DNA from: Merluccius polli
Taxonomy: Eukaryota > Chordata > Actinopteri > Gadiformes > Merlucciidae
DNA length: 64,000 bases
Assembly (NCBI GenBank): GCA_030340625.1
Contig: JAOPHQ010004271.1
Coordinates: 27,501 to 91,500, forward strand
Reading direction: 5' to 3'
In this document: piece after piece, positions 24,278 to 64,000 of the stretch
Layout of the letters: each line of letters begins with the position of its first letter
Numbering within the stretch: the stretch's first letter is position 1
Translations under genes and position numbers: made by a program
Notes under the pieces: generated by a model
Told to the model about the DNA's origin: nothing
Databases searched by the model: none
The model's input: the letters and a program-made list of their open reading frames with translations, nothing else

Positions 24278-27208
24278 CCTTGGAGCAATCAATCAATCAG
24301 CATTGCCATTTACAACGGTAAATGGCACTTGTCATTGTTAACCTATGTAATAATTATTATGATCTCTTACAGTAGTCTAATTTACGTTGATGACGTCACT
24401 GTTTCGCGTATGCTTGGATTTTGATATACGCGTGGGTACGCAAATAAAGAAAGCTTTTCCCTCCGGTGAAATGAATCAGATGGCGAGTGTGTGTTTTATT
24501 CCTCCACATATAATGATTTAGTTATCCTGCTCTAAGATGACAACGCCAACAGTCATTATGGACCAAAGGATCTTCATGACTGTAATAACATCTGTATGCG
24601 ATAAGATTGATTTGATCGATGTGTGAATTCTCAATCATTCATTGGAGATAGCTTTGTAGCTTGTAGCTTTATTTGTATTGGGCGTGGAGTTGCATGGTTG
24701 ATTCAGGGGGTGTTGAAATGTTTGACCGGAGAACATTCACCAGACTACATCTATAAAAAGCACCATCATAAATGATGAACCGTAATCTATTAAGGTGAAA
24801 AGCTGATCTAACATCAAATATGAAATAGGTATAAGAAGCAGCATACTGCATTCGTAGTGATATATTTCAGAGGGTACATTCTTTACATACGTTCATACCG
24901 CATCTGATATGGAAAAGGCCTATGCAAATATATTCACAAACACGTTTCTATGCATTTCTTTACACTCTGGCTGTCACACATCTAAGGGAAGAGGTTGGGT
25001 CCCAGAATGCGTTTGTTCAAACTTGTTTGGGATGAAAGCCGCGCAGGGGGTTGGAGCGAAGAGGACAGGCTTCTGCTGTATGAGAAGAACCCAGTGGGGA
25101 CGCAGCTTACATGTTACACAGGGTCAACTATAACCCCCCCGCAGGCTGAGGCTTCAACTGAATCCTTATTGTCAACAATATAAGGCTCCTCTCTGGCTAC
25201 CAGAGCAATGATTGGAGGGTGAATAATTCAAGTTTACCGCACTGCTATAGTGCGGTCAAATGTGTTCCCTACGAACAGAAATACAGCGCTGCTGTCTTTC
25301 TCCCATATATACATCATAATACAAGGTGTGTTGGATAATAAATAGATATATTAAATATATAAATACATACAGGGAATACAGTGGAATGGTGCATTGTGTT
25401 GTGTTGCCATACATTGAATTGGACCCCCCGGTGTGTAGACTACCTAATGATAGGGACACCAGTTCATAGAGAGAGACGGCACGTCATCACTCACAAACAC
25501 CGTACTCACCCTTGACATCTGGAAATTACATGTGCCAGCGAACCACAGTGTGTGTGTGTGTGTGTGTGTCTATCTATCTTCTAGATAGATTACATTGACA
25601 TTTGCCGATAACATGCTTCACCTGTGTCCACGGCTGAGATTGGATATTTCCCGTTGCACTTAGTAAATTGTCAGGCCTTCTGTTGTGACATTCATAACAT
25701 GTTGACAGTGAGTGTTCGAGAACTTGCGACATAAAAACAAAAAGATTGAATATGTTCATGATTTTAATTCAATTCAGTGTGTGCTCTGCTGTCTGGGGGA
25801 CATATTATCAACACGTAGGCCTATACTGTAGCCTCCGTGGTGAACTAGGGGCCATCGGGTTCACACTAGCTCACCAAGCCATCTCAACAGGTTGTTTGGG
25901 CAATGGGAAAAAAGTCATCGTGGGTTTTGGCATTTGTGTGTGTATTTGACGACACATGTAAACAACGATACATGTGCCTTTGGAAGCAATAAAATCACCC
26001 CTGTCTGTGGTCTGAGAGACAATTTTGAAATAGGCGTACTTGAAATTGAATTCAGGACAGAAAGAGTTGTATGCCTGTGGAATAGCATTACCTTTTTTTC
26101 TCTTTTTCATACTGGAGCTCAAATGGTGCTGGTATACTACCTTGAAACGCTTTAAGGTTATACTGTCTGTCATTGCCAATCGAATGGACCTTTTTTAACA
26201 TTTAACTTTGAAGAAATGAATTTCAGGGCACAGGAAAAGCAAATTTAAATTTAAAATACAGCCACAAGTGGCAATTGCTGGGTTTAATCTGAAATGCAGC
26301 CTAGCATCTTCAATAGCAACCGGGGCCCCCTGACTCAAACTCATGAGCAGGTCACAAACACGTTGAACAAACTGTGAACCAGATTTGTATAATCGTTAAC
26401 TTGGTGCAATTGATTCTGAAAATGTAACATAGCCAACATAGAGTGTTTAAACTGTTTAAATCTCATCTTTAAATCTCTGGTGAGACCTTTATGGGGATGT
26501 TCAATAGGAACCGGAAGTGTCTTCTTTTTGCATCTCGTCTCGACTATGGAAACATAGATCTGCAGGTCAAGCTGAGGTCAACACTCATAAAGACACAATG
26601 TGCACAGTGTCTGGCGACAGTAGGCTACCGGGACCAAAGTGACACAGGAAGGCACCTGCACAAAACAAATATGTGAACTCAGGGCGAACGGGGCTATGGA
26701 GTCGGAAGGAGGATATCATCATAATAACCGTCTTAGAATTGATCACGCGGTTCTCAATTATAGCCGACATATTATAGAGATATACGTACACAAAAAATCA
26801 GTTAACATCACAGTGGACACCGCATGTGAGGCCCATTTTGAGTTAATATTAAACCAGGCCAAGTGAAAAGGAAGAACAACCGAAAAGCCAAAACGAGAGA
26901 GAGGATTCACATGTGGTCTGTCTGAAGGAACGCGGGGACCCAGAGGACCCAGAGGACCGGATTGCATGTGTCCTCTGTCAGCGGTGGTTTCAACTGCAAG
27001 GGCTGCCTATTTTTAGTCTGATGGATCTGGAGCCAAACTGACATTATTTAAATGATAAAATAGCGGTGTTGAGGGGGTTGTTGTGATGGTGAGACTTTTT
27101 TCCTTTTAAGGTTTGAAGTTTTGTATGAATTTTGTACCCAGACACTCTTAAACTAATAACAGTTCAAGGTGAAAATTTTACTAATTCTTTGAAAGGTTTG
27201 AAGGTTTA

Positions 27209-27784
27209 TACGACGGCGTATCAGGACCAAAAATAAATGAGGAGCCGGGGGAGGGAGAAAAAACCTTGGATATCCTTTGAGATTATAAAGTCACAAATGT
27301 AGGAGAAAAAAACGTGGAAAAATTGTGTTTTTGTTTGTCAAGGAACCACTTCGCTTCACTTTGCAAGGCTGGGCCTCATCACACCCCAGGCAGGGGATGC
27401 CACCCGCACACGTTAGTGAGGAGGTGCGGCCGTAGGGAACATGGCCGCTGCGTCGGGTAAGTTGACCTATAATACAGTGCTGATGAATCCTTAAACAACA
27501 CTGGCATGGGAGGAGGCTCACCGGACGACGCGCCATTACCTGTCACTGACCCCCCTGATACCACAGGCGCTCACACCACTGTACTGTAGCAGATGTAATA
27601 CTGCACACTTTACAAACATTGACCTCACAATCTCAGAGGATAGCAGAGGCTTTTTCTCGCAAATGTGTGACTTTAATCTCAGAGAAGTTTCACGTTTTTT
27701 TTCCCGTAAATGTACAACTTTAATCTCGGAAGTTTTTTCTCAGAATATTAAGCCGTCATGTTTTGGCCCTAATACGCCGTCGTA
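27209..27784. mobile_element. Terminal-inverted-repeat element
   Basis: Left TACGACGGCGTAT followed by CAGGACCAAAA, right end (reverse complement) TACGACGGCGTAT followed by TAGGGCCAAAA: about 22 of 24 bases match. The interior includes two short 'AATCTCAGAG' / 'AATCTCGGA' blocks. The superfamily is not identified and there is no clear target duplication. Confidence 0.6.
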
Positions 27785-28030
27785 GTTTTCGATTTTTAGA
27801 TGAATTTTGTAATGCTCTTTTAAAAGGTAAAAAAGATCATTAATGAGTTTTTATTCATTACAGGACGGTCAGGAAACGGGAAAGAGCAAATATGCATGCT
27901 GCGATGCTTTCAGACGATTAAATCAAATTGTTATTAAGATTGAAAATGATAAATCAATGATAAAAACATGCTCTCCCAACATTACCATTTAATATTTTTT
28001 TTTGGACCAGATTACACAAAAGGGTAGCTA

Positions 28031-28273
28031 CACATCCTAGGAATAGGATAGCACCTTATTTCCTTCTCATATGGTTAGGTCACATCCTAGGAATAGGATA
28101 GCACCTTATTTCCTTCTCATATGGTTAGGTCACATCCTAGGAATAGGATAGCACCTTATTTCCTTCTCATATGGTTAGGTCACATCCTAGGAATAGGATA
28201 GCACCTTATTTCCTTCTCATATGGTTAGGTCACATCCTAGGAATAGGATAGCACCTTATTTCCTTCTCATATG
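28031..28273. repeat. Perfect 50-bp tandem array, 4.9 copies
   Basis: Units start at 28031, 28081, 28131, 28181 and 28231 and are identical base for base, each with ATCCTAGGAATAGGAT and CCTTCTCATATGG. The array is bounded by GTAGCTACACAT on the left and ATGTGTAGCCAC on the right, an imperfect inverted pair. No spacers, so not CRISPR. Diverged relatives are at 29637-29795. Confidence 0.92.
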
Positions 28274-28634
28274 TGTAGCCACACCTTGTGGTTGCCCCCC
28301 AATTGAGAAGAGGTGACACTTGATTCCTTCCTTAGCAGTCCATTTAGAAGGAGCCGTCTGCTGTGCATTCAGTGGCAGGTTTGCCTCGCTCTGTTCTGAC
28401 CCTGTTGTTGAGGGAGATTAACGCCAGGCTAAGGTATGCACCTTGCCCGTTCGTCTTGTAGATATTATCTGTGTACACATTAAGTATTTCCCTGGCATCT
28501 TTGCAGGCGTTGCTTGCAGTGAGACCGGAGCCCCCCCCCCACCTCATGCACTAGGTGTACACTGTGTGTACCAAGTGATCACACAAGGGCCGATTGTTTG
28601 GTCCTGCATGCTTCTCATAACGGGAACAAGGAAC

Positions 28635-28685
<51 letters not shown>
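28635..28685. repeat. (ATG)17 trinucleotide microsatellite
   Basis: 51 bp of perfect ATG. It creates poly-Met or poly-Asp readings that are not genes. Confidence 0.95.
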
Positions 28686-29636
28686 GTGGGGTCCCATATG
28701 ACCTAGTTCTGCTGTACTTACCGGTTTGTATGGCTGCCTAGTACTGTAACTGTTTTCAGGGATTAATTTTGTGTTCTTTTGTCCCAGTAGGAGGAGCTGT
28801 TGCTACTGCTGTTTGTGTACTTCAGTTATTTCGCTTAGTTAGTTTCCCTATACCTTTTGGTTACGTTTTCTTTGATTAGTTTATGTGATTTGATTTTGGT
28901 TCGACTGTCCAAATGGCTTGTTCAGCTAGCCCCCGTATTTGGGGTTATTGTTTTTTCTCTTGTTCATTTATGCGTATGGGGTAGGCTGTAGCATTTACAT
29001 GGGCTTCTTGCTGTGAAGGAGGACTTGTATTTAATTTTCCTGGTAAACCAACTGTTGTGTGGGTAAATGACAAGGGGTTTTGATATTGCTGGGTTTCTTT
29101 CTTGCCAGCTAACAGGACGGTTGGGTTGCTATATTCCTGCAGGTGGTCGGTTACTGGGTGAAGGCTCCTCTTCTATTGCATGCTACAGTTGCTGTGTCCT
29201 CCTAACCCCTGTGTGCCTTTCTGGTAGTAGTGCCAGTGTAAGCAATGGTGTTTCCAGTGCTATTTTGCGTGTATAGCCTGTGTGCTTTTTCTGTCTTGCA
29301 GTGTTGAGTGCAGCAACTGTGTGCTTTCATAATGGTGGTGGCGAAGCACTCTACCCCCTTCCCCTCACTCCCTCCCCTGTACTGGTAATGCTCTTAGTGT
29401 AGTCATATTTTAAAACTTTACAATATATTTTTGTCATAACGAAATCTCTTAACCTGGTATTTATTTTATAGTCTTTACCCACACAGTACAATTATTTACT
29501 CTTGTGGACTTCAATGAAATCATGTTCTGATTTCAGAGCAGAGACTCCCGCGTCTCTGCTCCCTCTCTTTATCACAGATCTTGTGTATCTACTGGGTGCT
29601 CTTTTGTAGTCTAGGGTTTATTGGTGCCCCGGTCAC

Positions 29637-29795
29637 ATATGGTTAGGTAACATCCTAGGATATAGGATAGAACCATATTTCCTTCTCATTAGGTAACCTC
29701 TTAGGATATAGGATATAACCATATTTCCTTCTCATATGGTTAGGTAACATAGGATAGCACCTCATGTCCTTCTCACATGGTTAGGTAACATCTCA
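29637..29795. repeat. Diverged copies of the 50-bp unit
   Basis: Three to four degenerate units with GGTTAGGTAACAT, TAGGATATAGGATA and CCTTCTCATATGG words, 1.4 kb from the perfect array. Confidence 0.8.
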
Positions 29796-31260
29796 GCTCT
29801 CTCCATTGCACCACCAAGACGCTGGCTATGATTTGGTCAAAGGTTATAATTACAGTTCACATGACATTGATACATTCCCTACATGACAAACCAGTAAAAG
29901 GTTTCCATGGCAACCACCCACACCTGGCTCCAACCTGGGTCCCTGTGCTGATAACCTACAGTCCTCTCCCCCACCGAGACACCTATCTTCTATCTTCAAG
30001 TAGACCGATCTGGTCTAATTGACATTACAATTCACATGAGTTAAGTTTCATGCACAAAATGTAATGGTTTCCATGGAGACGGCCCTTGTAACATGTTACT
30101 GTAATACAATAATTGTTTGCAGAAGTGTAACAGCTACCTAATTACCTTATTTTCAAAACTTCAAAGAAACATTGATATTTTGTTAAACACACCAATGTGT
30201 AGGCCTACGTCAGAAAAAGGTGCCACTCCATGAAACGGCAGTTGAGGCAAAACTGAAACTTGGATCAGGACAGTGTGTGCCAATTTGGAAGGAATTGAAA
30301 TGTAAATGAAATCATTAAAATAAACGTCCTCCCACCTTCTTAAAGGTCACTGCGCAGCATCCCAGCGAAGTCCTGAAGATGTAGGCCTACGTAATACCAT
30401 GACATTTCATTAGCTTTCCTTTTTTTATTATTATTCACAAAGTGAAAATGTGTTGCAACAGATCCCTGTAACAAATGAAGAGATTCATTATGTATTTTCT
30501 TCAAAAGCAAAATATAAACATAAGATCACAATTTTCAAAGGTTTGCATCTCAATTTACATACACGTCTGAAACATATTTTCCTTGTCGTTCTTGTTTACA
30601 TGTTGAAATTGTCAGATTAGCGATCTTTATTTTAATGTCAGGCATTACAACGATGTCTTCTCAAGCATGCTTAAAAATGTTCTAACGTGTAATGTAGGGC
30701 AAAGGAAATTAAATATTTCATGCAGTGTAGGCAAGCGCCCCAGCCATAAGGCAGAAAACATGATTAAAATCATACCATCAAAATGAATGTTTCGGGTTCA
30801 CAGCTGACAATATCAGAATCACGATAATGTTCATTCTCCACAAAGTGTCAAATTTAACGACTTTAAAAAACAGATTGCTTGGCCCTTACAGTAATCCAAG
30901 GCCCCTAACTTCCTTATAAAATTGACCATCACATATATAAATATATACAAGTTGGGGATGGCAAAAAAACACTGCCTCCAATCTCTAAGGTGATATTATA
31001 GATACATCTTTTTTTAGTACACTCTAATGGAGGGTTGGATGTTCAAGCGGGAGGAAAGATGGGAAATAAAAAAGAAAGCTAAGTAAGTGCTAAGGTGTTG
31101 TTAAGGATGCTTGATTTTTACTATTATATATTGCATATTAAAGTAACAAGTAATAAGTCATATTTATATTTATTTATTTTATAGTATTTGTATATGGTCA
31201 CTCATATGATAAACTAAACCCCAGCCGACCCCCAAAAACAGACATGTTTAGCGATGTAGT

Positions 31261-31264
<4 letters not shown>

Positions 31265-31352
<88 letters not shown>
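31265..31352. repeat. (AG)44 microsatellite
   Basis: 88 bp of pure AG in the intergenic region. Confidence 0.97.
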
Positions 31353-31353
<1 letters not shown>

Positions 31354-34028
31354 CAGTAACAAATTATGTGCCAGGAAAATGGGAGCCCCTGCCAAGGATC
31401 TGATGCAGAGTGCATCAGCCATGTTGCTCTGGCCTGGCCGTTCCCCAGGGCAGGGCCCGCGTTGGACACTGCAGAGTTTCGCTGTCTTGCACCACCAGCA
31501 GCACGGCTCCACTCCATGACTCCATGCTAAACAGGGACAGCACACCTACACTTACTTGTTTTTTTTACAAAATGGATATTGAATTTTTTGATTTGCTTTG
31601 ATGGCCAAGAGGGCCCCCCCACACACACACTTAAAGACGAGGAATTCAAAATGTGTCGCTTTTCTCTGCAATAATAACTACCTGTCTGCTTTTAAGACCC
31701 TTAAAGAGGCATCCACTGCATCCAGCAGTGTGTGTATAATATATATGAATAATGAACTAACACCATGAGAATTATGCATTACAAACAGCTAGGCCTATAT
31801 CATTATACAGCAGGGAAATAAACAGAAAGAGCAGAAACGTTTCCTAATTAATTAGGTTACATACATTTTTACGGAAGATTCTTCCAATCAGAATCCCTTC
31901 AAGAAAATGTGTTGCAGCTAATAAACTACAAGACAGTTATTTTCCTCCGGTGAAAGGCCCCCCGGCAGGCATGCGGTTACTCTACAGTCAAGTTGTCACT
32001 GGTTCCCACACACACCAAGAGCGAGCAAGGATCCTGCTTGAGAAATCTCTGGTGTGCTTATGGCTTATCTGCTCCAGTGAGGCAGCAAATGTGGCCCGCA
32101 GCCAGAATTAGCTTAGAATAAATAAACATACAAATTATTTTGAAAATGGTCACAGTTAAACTACCACTTAGACGATATGGCATCTGTTTGGATTGATTGA
32201 ATAACGTCGTAGTAGTGCAAGTTGACAAAATCTGAAGCCAATTTCTCGCCCAGCTCTTACCAGAGCTGCTTAAATCAGCAAAAACCCCGGGTTATATAGT
32301 CTCTGGGGGTGTGTTCATGTAATGTGTTTATGTAGTGACATACCTCATTTTAGACATCCTATCTGGCTTATATTACTTAATCACAATTCAAACAGATTTT
32401 TCTACCCTATATAGTGATTAGGCCTAGTTTGTTCTTTGCGGTGTAGTACCCCATCTGACCACTGCACGCTCCATCTACTGAAAGATGAGGCCAGGTCCGT
32501 CTTCATCACCAGCAGACATTTACTGTTTGTAACGAAGGGTCAGTACCTCTAGTGTTGAAGTGAACTTAAAAAAAATAAGAAAAAACGCGCGTAAAGGTTG
32601 CATGTATGCATAGGTTTGTGTTGGCCTATATAGTGTCCCGACTATATCGAGGTCCCATAAATTAGCAGAGAAAAATAATAGGCTAGTGTCAGTTGACTTT
32701 TAGCAAATGATGATTTGAGAACAAGCAACAGTTTGTGTCTCAATCTTTTAACAGGGAACAATTTCATGCCAAAATATACAAAAATATAAAAACCACAAAA
32801 TGTAATTATTCGGTTGCTTGGTTACTGATGTGCCATTTAATAACATCTAGTGTGTGACAATGGCCTGTTCACACATGATTGCTAGGTTTCTAAAAGTTTA
32901 AACCCCGAGTGCTAACCCCCTAGATGAAGAACACAGGGCAGAAAGGCTGCGGTATGAGGTGATTAAAACTTGAGACTTATGTTGGCTTTGAGAGACATTT
33001 TGCATATTCTTATTTAAATGTATTCATATTACCGTCCTGTACATGCTGCTGTACTCCTGTGACACCCAAATAAATTGTATCTCATTATGTTACGTATGGT
33101 TATGTTGAGGTATTTGGTTGTAAATGGATATAGGTTTAGGTATTAGCCTGTAGATGAAGTTGGAAATTATCGTTTAAGGATGGTTAAATTTAAAGATTTG
33201 AGTTGAGAGCAGAAAAGAGCAGGAGAGCAAGATTTAGAAAATAACCCAAAATAAGCACCCTCCCCCTCTGCTCCCTCCCGACGTTTCTCCGCCATTGAGA
33301 AGATAACGCCATGTGATTGACAGGTAAGATGGATTCCCTGAACCAATCAGGAAGAGATGCACCGATTGGTCAGAAATTGGCCGGGAGCGGTCTAAAATCT
33401 AAATTGTCTCAAAGAGAGGCAGGCGCAGTCAACCAGAGCAGATATTCTCATAGAGTCATCACTCAACAGCTGACAGATGGCCATGCTTTCTAACAGATTA
33501 CACTCAAATGATAGCCCTTAAAACTTACCCACAGCACCTTTAAGTTTGAAAGAGTGAAATGATATGTTTGAGGTATTAGGTTGGAAATGGTTAAGTTCAG
33601 CGAGGAGTCGTGTGTCGTTAAGGTCAGGCTAAGAACGAGGGCAGCAAAGGGGATCCTGGGGAATGAGTGGGCCAGCTCTGGCTCCGGAGCCACAGCCCAG
33701 AATCTAAGTGGGGCTGTAAACTACATGAAACGAGCCACCTCCAGCCAACAAAGTGACAAGCCAGGGGAGTATAACAGGGTTATGTGTAGCTACACCTCTG
33801 CTATTGACACACTCGAAGATGCACATTGTCTTTTATCTGCTTCGTCGAGTAGTTTTCAAATCGGCGGGGATGCTCGGCTGGGTCAGACCAACAAGATACT
33901 AACCTAATAGGACACGCCAGAGACCTCTCCCATATGCCAAGAACACGAACAAACAAACCAGGGATGTGACAAGACTCTTGTAGCAGAGAGCAGACGGCAC
34001 ACTGGCTGAGCAGCCGAGTTTAATAGAC

Positions 34029-34030
<2 letters not shown>

Positions 34031-34061
<31 letters not shown>
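34031..34061. repeat. Pure G run, 31 bases
   Basis: An uninterrupted G homopolymer in the intergenic region. Comparable C or G runs are at 831-872, 1216-1239, 1260-1284, 20139-20165 and 55392-55419. Confidence 0.95.
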
Positions 34062-34062
<1 letters not shown>

Positions 34063-34478
34063 AATCGGGAACTCGGGGGAAAACAATGAACTGAAAACCA
34101 TTTCAAAGCTGGAATAATGGGATGCTAGGGGAGACGGTACTAACGTAACCTTTATTAAAAGAAACATGAAGAAAACATCACAACAACAAAATAGCTACAA
34201 ATCTATCAGTTGGCTCCGTCTTAAACATCTTTCCGGCTCCAGACTTCAATAATAACCTCTGTTGGAAGTCAATTGCTGCACGTGATGCACTCTGGTCAAA
34301 CGATGGTGATAAGAACTATGGTGTGTGAGACGCTTGCTAACCTTATCGCTTTTCTTGTGCATAAAGTAGCAAGAAGGATCGACAACAGGCCCTGGAGTCT
34401 CTTGTCAATCAGGATCAATGGCCAGCGTTGCACCAACATGTCCTCACACTAATTCACACAAACATGCCAAACATACAC

Positions 34479-34517
<39 letters not shown>

Positions 34518-34684
34518 CCCACCTAGACCGATGTGGTCTGCTTTAGTTGTTTTATTTAATGGTGCAATAGAACGCCACAGGTTTCTCATGTAGCGCTCGC
34601 TGCCTACTTGAGGAGAGTGCTAGGTTTGGAGTATGCAGCGCTGACAGGGTCTCCACAAGGTGACCAATCATTGAAGTCTGAAGG

Positions 34685-34812
34685 ACGGACATGCACACAC
34701 TGTTTATTTATAATTATTTACAAAACTGCAGTCTCCAAAATCCCCCCCCCCCCCCCCTTTATCTCCAATACTCCCCCTTCAACATTGCTTCTGTGACAAC
34801 ACTGAGCAGAAC
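34685..34812 (-). other. ddb1: ddb1 3' UTR
   Basis: Short non-coding stretch between the stop and a likely cleavage point just after the AATAAA at 34708-34703. It contains a G-run (transcribed strand, about 34742-34758). The end is inferred; further hexamers downstream, for example near 34551, could give a longer form. Confidence 0.5.
34703..34708 (-). promoter_or_regulatory. ddb1 polyadenylation signal (AATAAA)
   Basis: On the - strand AATAAA lies 105 bases after the stop, preceded by TAATTAT and followed at once by CAGTGTGTGCATG, a GT-rich downstream element. This is a good fit to a cleavage/polyadenylation site. Confidence 0.6.
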
Positions 34813-63121
<28,309 letters not shown>

Positions 63122-64000
63122 CTGCACACAAGGACACCGTGGCCACAGAGCTGGGTTAGCCGGCTGTCACTTTTATTTCTCATCTGCAAACTCGGGCAAA
63201 GACGAAAACAGTGATCTGGAATGGATATTGTCCAACGCCCAAACTCTGACCAACAGATTGTAGCAACAATATTTTCGGGCTTAAAACAGACTTTTTCTCC
63301 GCGGACAGCTACCAATGAACTATATTAATGTTTTTTTATTGACAATCGTGCTGCACTTGTATGTACTAGGTATGCACTTGTAATAAGTATGGCTGCTGTG
63401 ATGTTGATACACTTCTTTCCACCTCGCAGCATCATTAATAAGAATGCATTTCTTTTTGTCGAGTCCTGGTAACCGAGTTGAAATAGAAAAAACTCTAAAT
63501 TCAATTCCCCCATGGAGTGCAGAGGAGCTACGCTACTTTTAGATTCCTTATTACTTCTCCAGAGAAGCTTTTTTTTTTTTTTTTTTAAGATGACGTAAAG
63601 GAATGTCATTTCAGATGTACATGGGTGCATCCTACTCAAAAACAGCTAAATAATGATATTGTTCCCAACGCTAACATATAATGGTAGGTTCTGGTCATAT
63701 GTCCACCCTTTTTAAGACTTAGCAAAACGAGAATTGGCGAGAATCGAGAACACAAATAGTATATGGGCACTTGATAATCGGATTTGTAACGACTACCAGA
63801 GCAACATTACCGATTTGTTAAGTTATTCCCATGTTTACTTGACTCATCCTTGCTTAGGTATGCAAACCAGAAACAGTGTGTGAAAGGGCTGCAGGACAGA
63901 GAAAGTAGACATGCTTTGTAAAATGATCTGAGAACGGCATACAAGATGATATTTTTATTGGACAGGGGAGAAGAAGAACAAAGCAACATAAAACAGGCAC
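63122..64000 (-). other. ddb1: ddb1 intron (partial), upstream of the first visible exon
   Basis: At least 879 bp; AT-rich with one 18-base T run near 63570-63587. I looked for the next upstream DDB1 exon and did not find it here. Confidence 0.7.

Larger units (their letters stand above)
21621..34684. other. Intergenic region between convergent tspan4 and ddb1
   Basis: 13 kb without a supported gene. It contains AT arrays, the C/CT tract (23303-23364), two inverted-repeat elements (23930-24277, 27209-27784), the 50-bp array and its relatives, the ATG and AG microsatellites and a 31-base G run. The GC-rich stretch at 21960-22320 has a long open frame but no recognisable protein. The stretches 24400-27100 and 29800-31200 are AT-rich with nothing named. 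Confidence 0.6.

Noticed and set aside
28031..28273. Regular direct repeats resembling a CRISPR array
   Set aside because: Units are contiguous with no spacers, and the genome is vertebrate.
33581..33907. 108-codon open frame on the + strand
   Set aside because: No match to a known family and it overlaps repeat-like intergenic sequence; kept out as unsupported.

Overview
This is a vertebrate nuclear chromosome window, almost certainly from a teleost fish. The evidence is spliced, very highly conserved vertebrate proteins in short exons with GT-AG borders, introns of 0.1-7.5 kb, fish-type retrotransposon tails (Rex1/CR1 and L2/Maui-like), several small hAT-type DNA transposons with 8-bp target duplications, and an extreme density of simple repeats (CA/GT, GA/CT, AT, long pure C or G runs). 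That repeat load resembles gadiform (cod-like) genomes, but the species is only a guess. There are no operons, CRISPR arrays or other prokaryotic features.

Two genes lie tail to tail. On the + strand, positions 1-21620 hold the 3' half of a tetraspanin, best matched to tspan4: four coding exons (7970-8071, 12394-12525, 20026-20109, 20994-21062) encode the C-terminal 128 residues, covering most of the large extracellular loop with its CCG motif and the fourth membrane helix. On the - strand, positions 64000-34690 hold the 3' part of ddb1: fifteen coding exons between 63121 and 34813 encode the C-terminal 670 residues, colinear with residues 471-1140 of the 1140-residue vertebrate protein. DDB1 is the adaptor of CUL4 ubiquitin ligases, and the window carries most of propeller B, all of propeller C and the C-terminal helical domain. 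The two genes have unrelated functions (membrane organiser; nuclear/cytoplasmic E3 adaptor). The N-terminal exons of both lie outside the window.

The 13 kb between the two 3' ends (about 21.6-34.7 kb) contains no gene I can support. It holds a perfect 50-bp tandem array with diverged copies 1.4 kb away, terminal-inverted-repeat elements and microsatellites. Introns are littered with transposon remnants: Rex1-like and L2-like reverse transcriptase fragments on the - strand of tspan4 introns, and hAT elements in ddb1 introns, one nested.

No new multi-gene system is visible. The observations most worth checking are: a minor-spliceosome AT-AC intron in ddb1 (37159-37954); a degenerate copy of a tspan4 exon with its splice donor inside a ddb1 intron (49967-50038); two partial duplications of ddb1's own exons in its introns (53367-53425 and 42528-42690); and simple repeats sitting directly beside about half of the splice donors.
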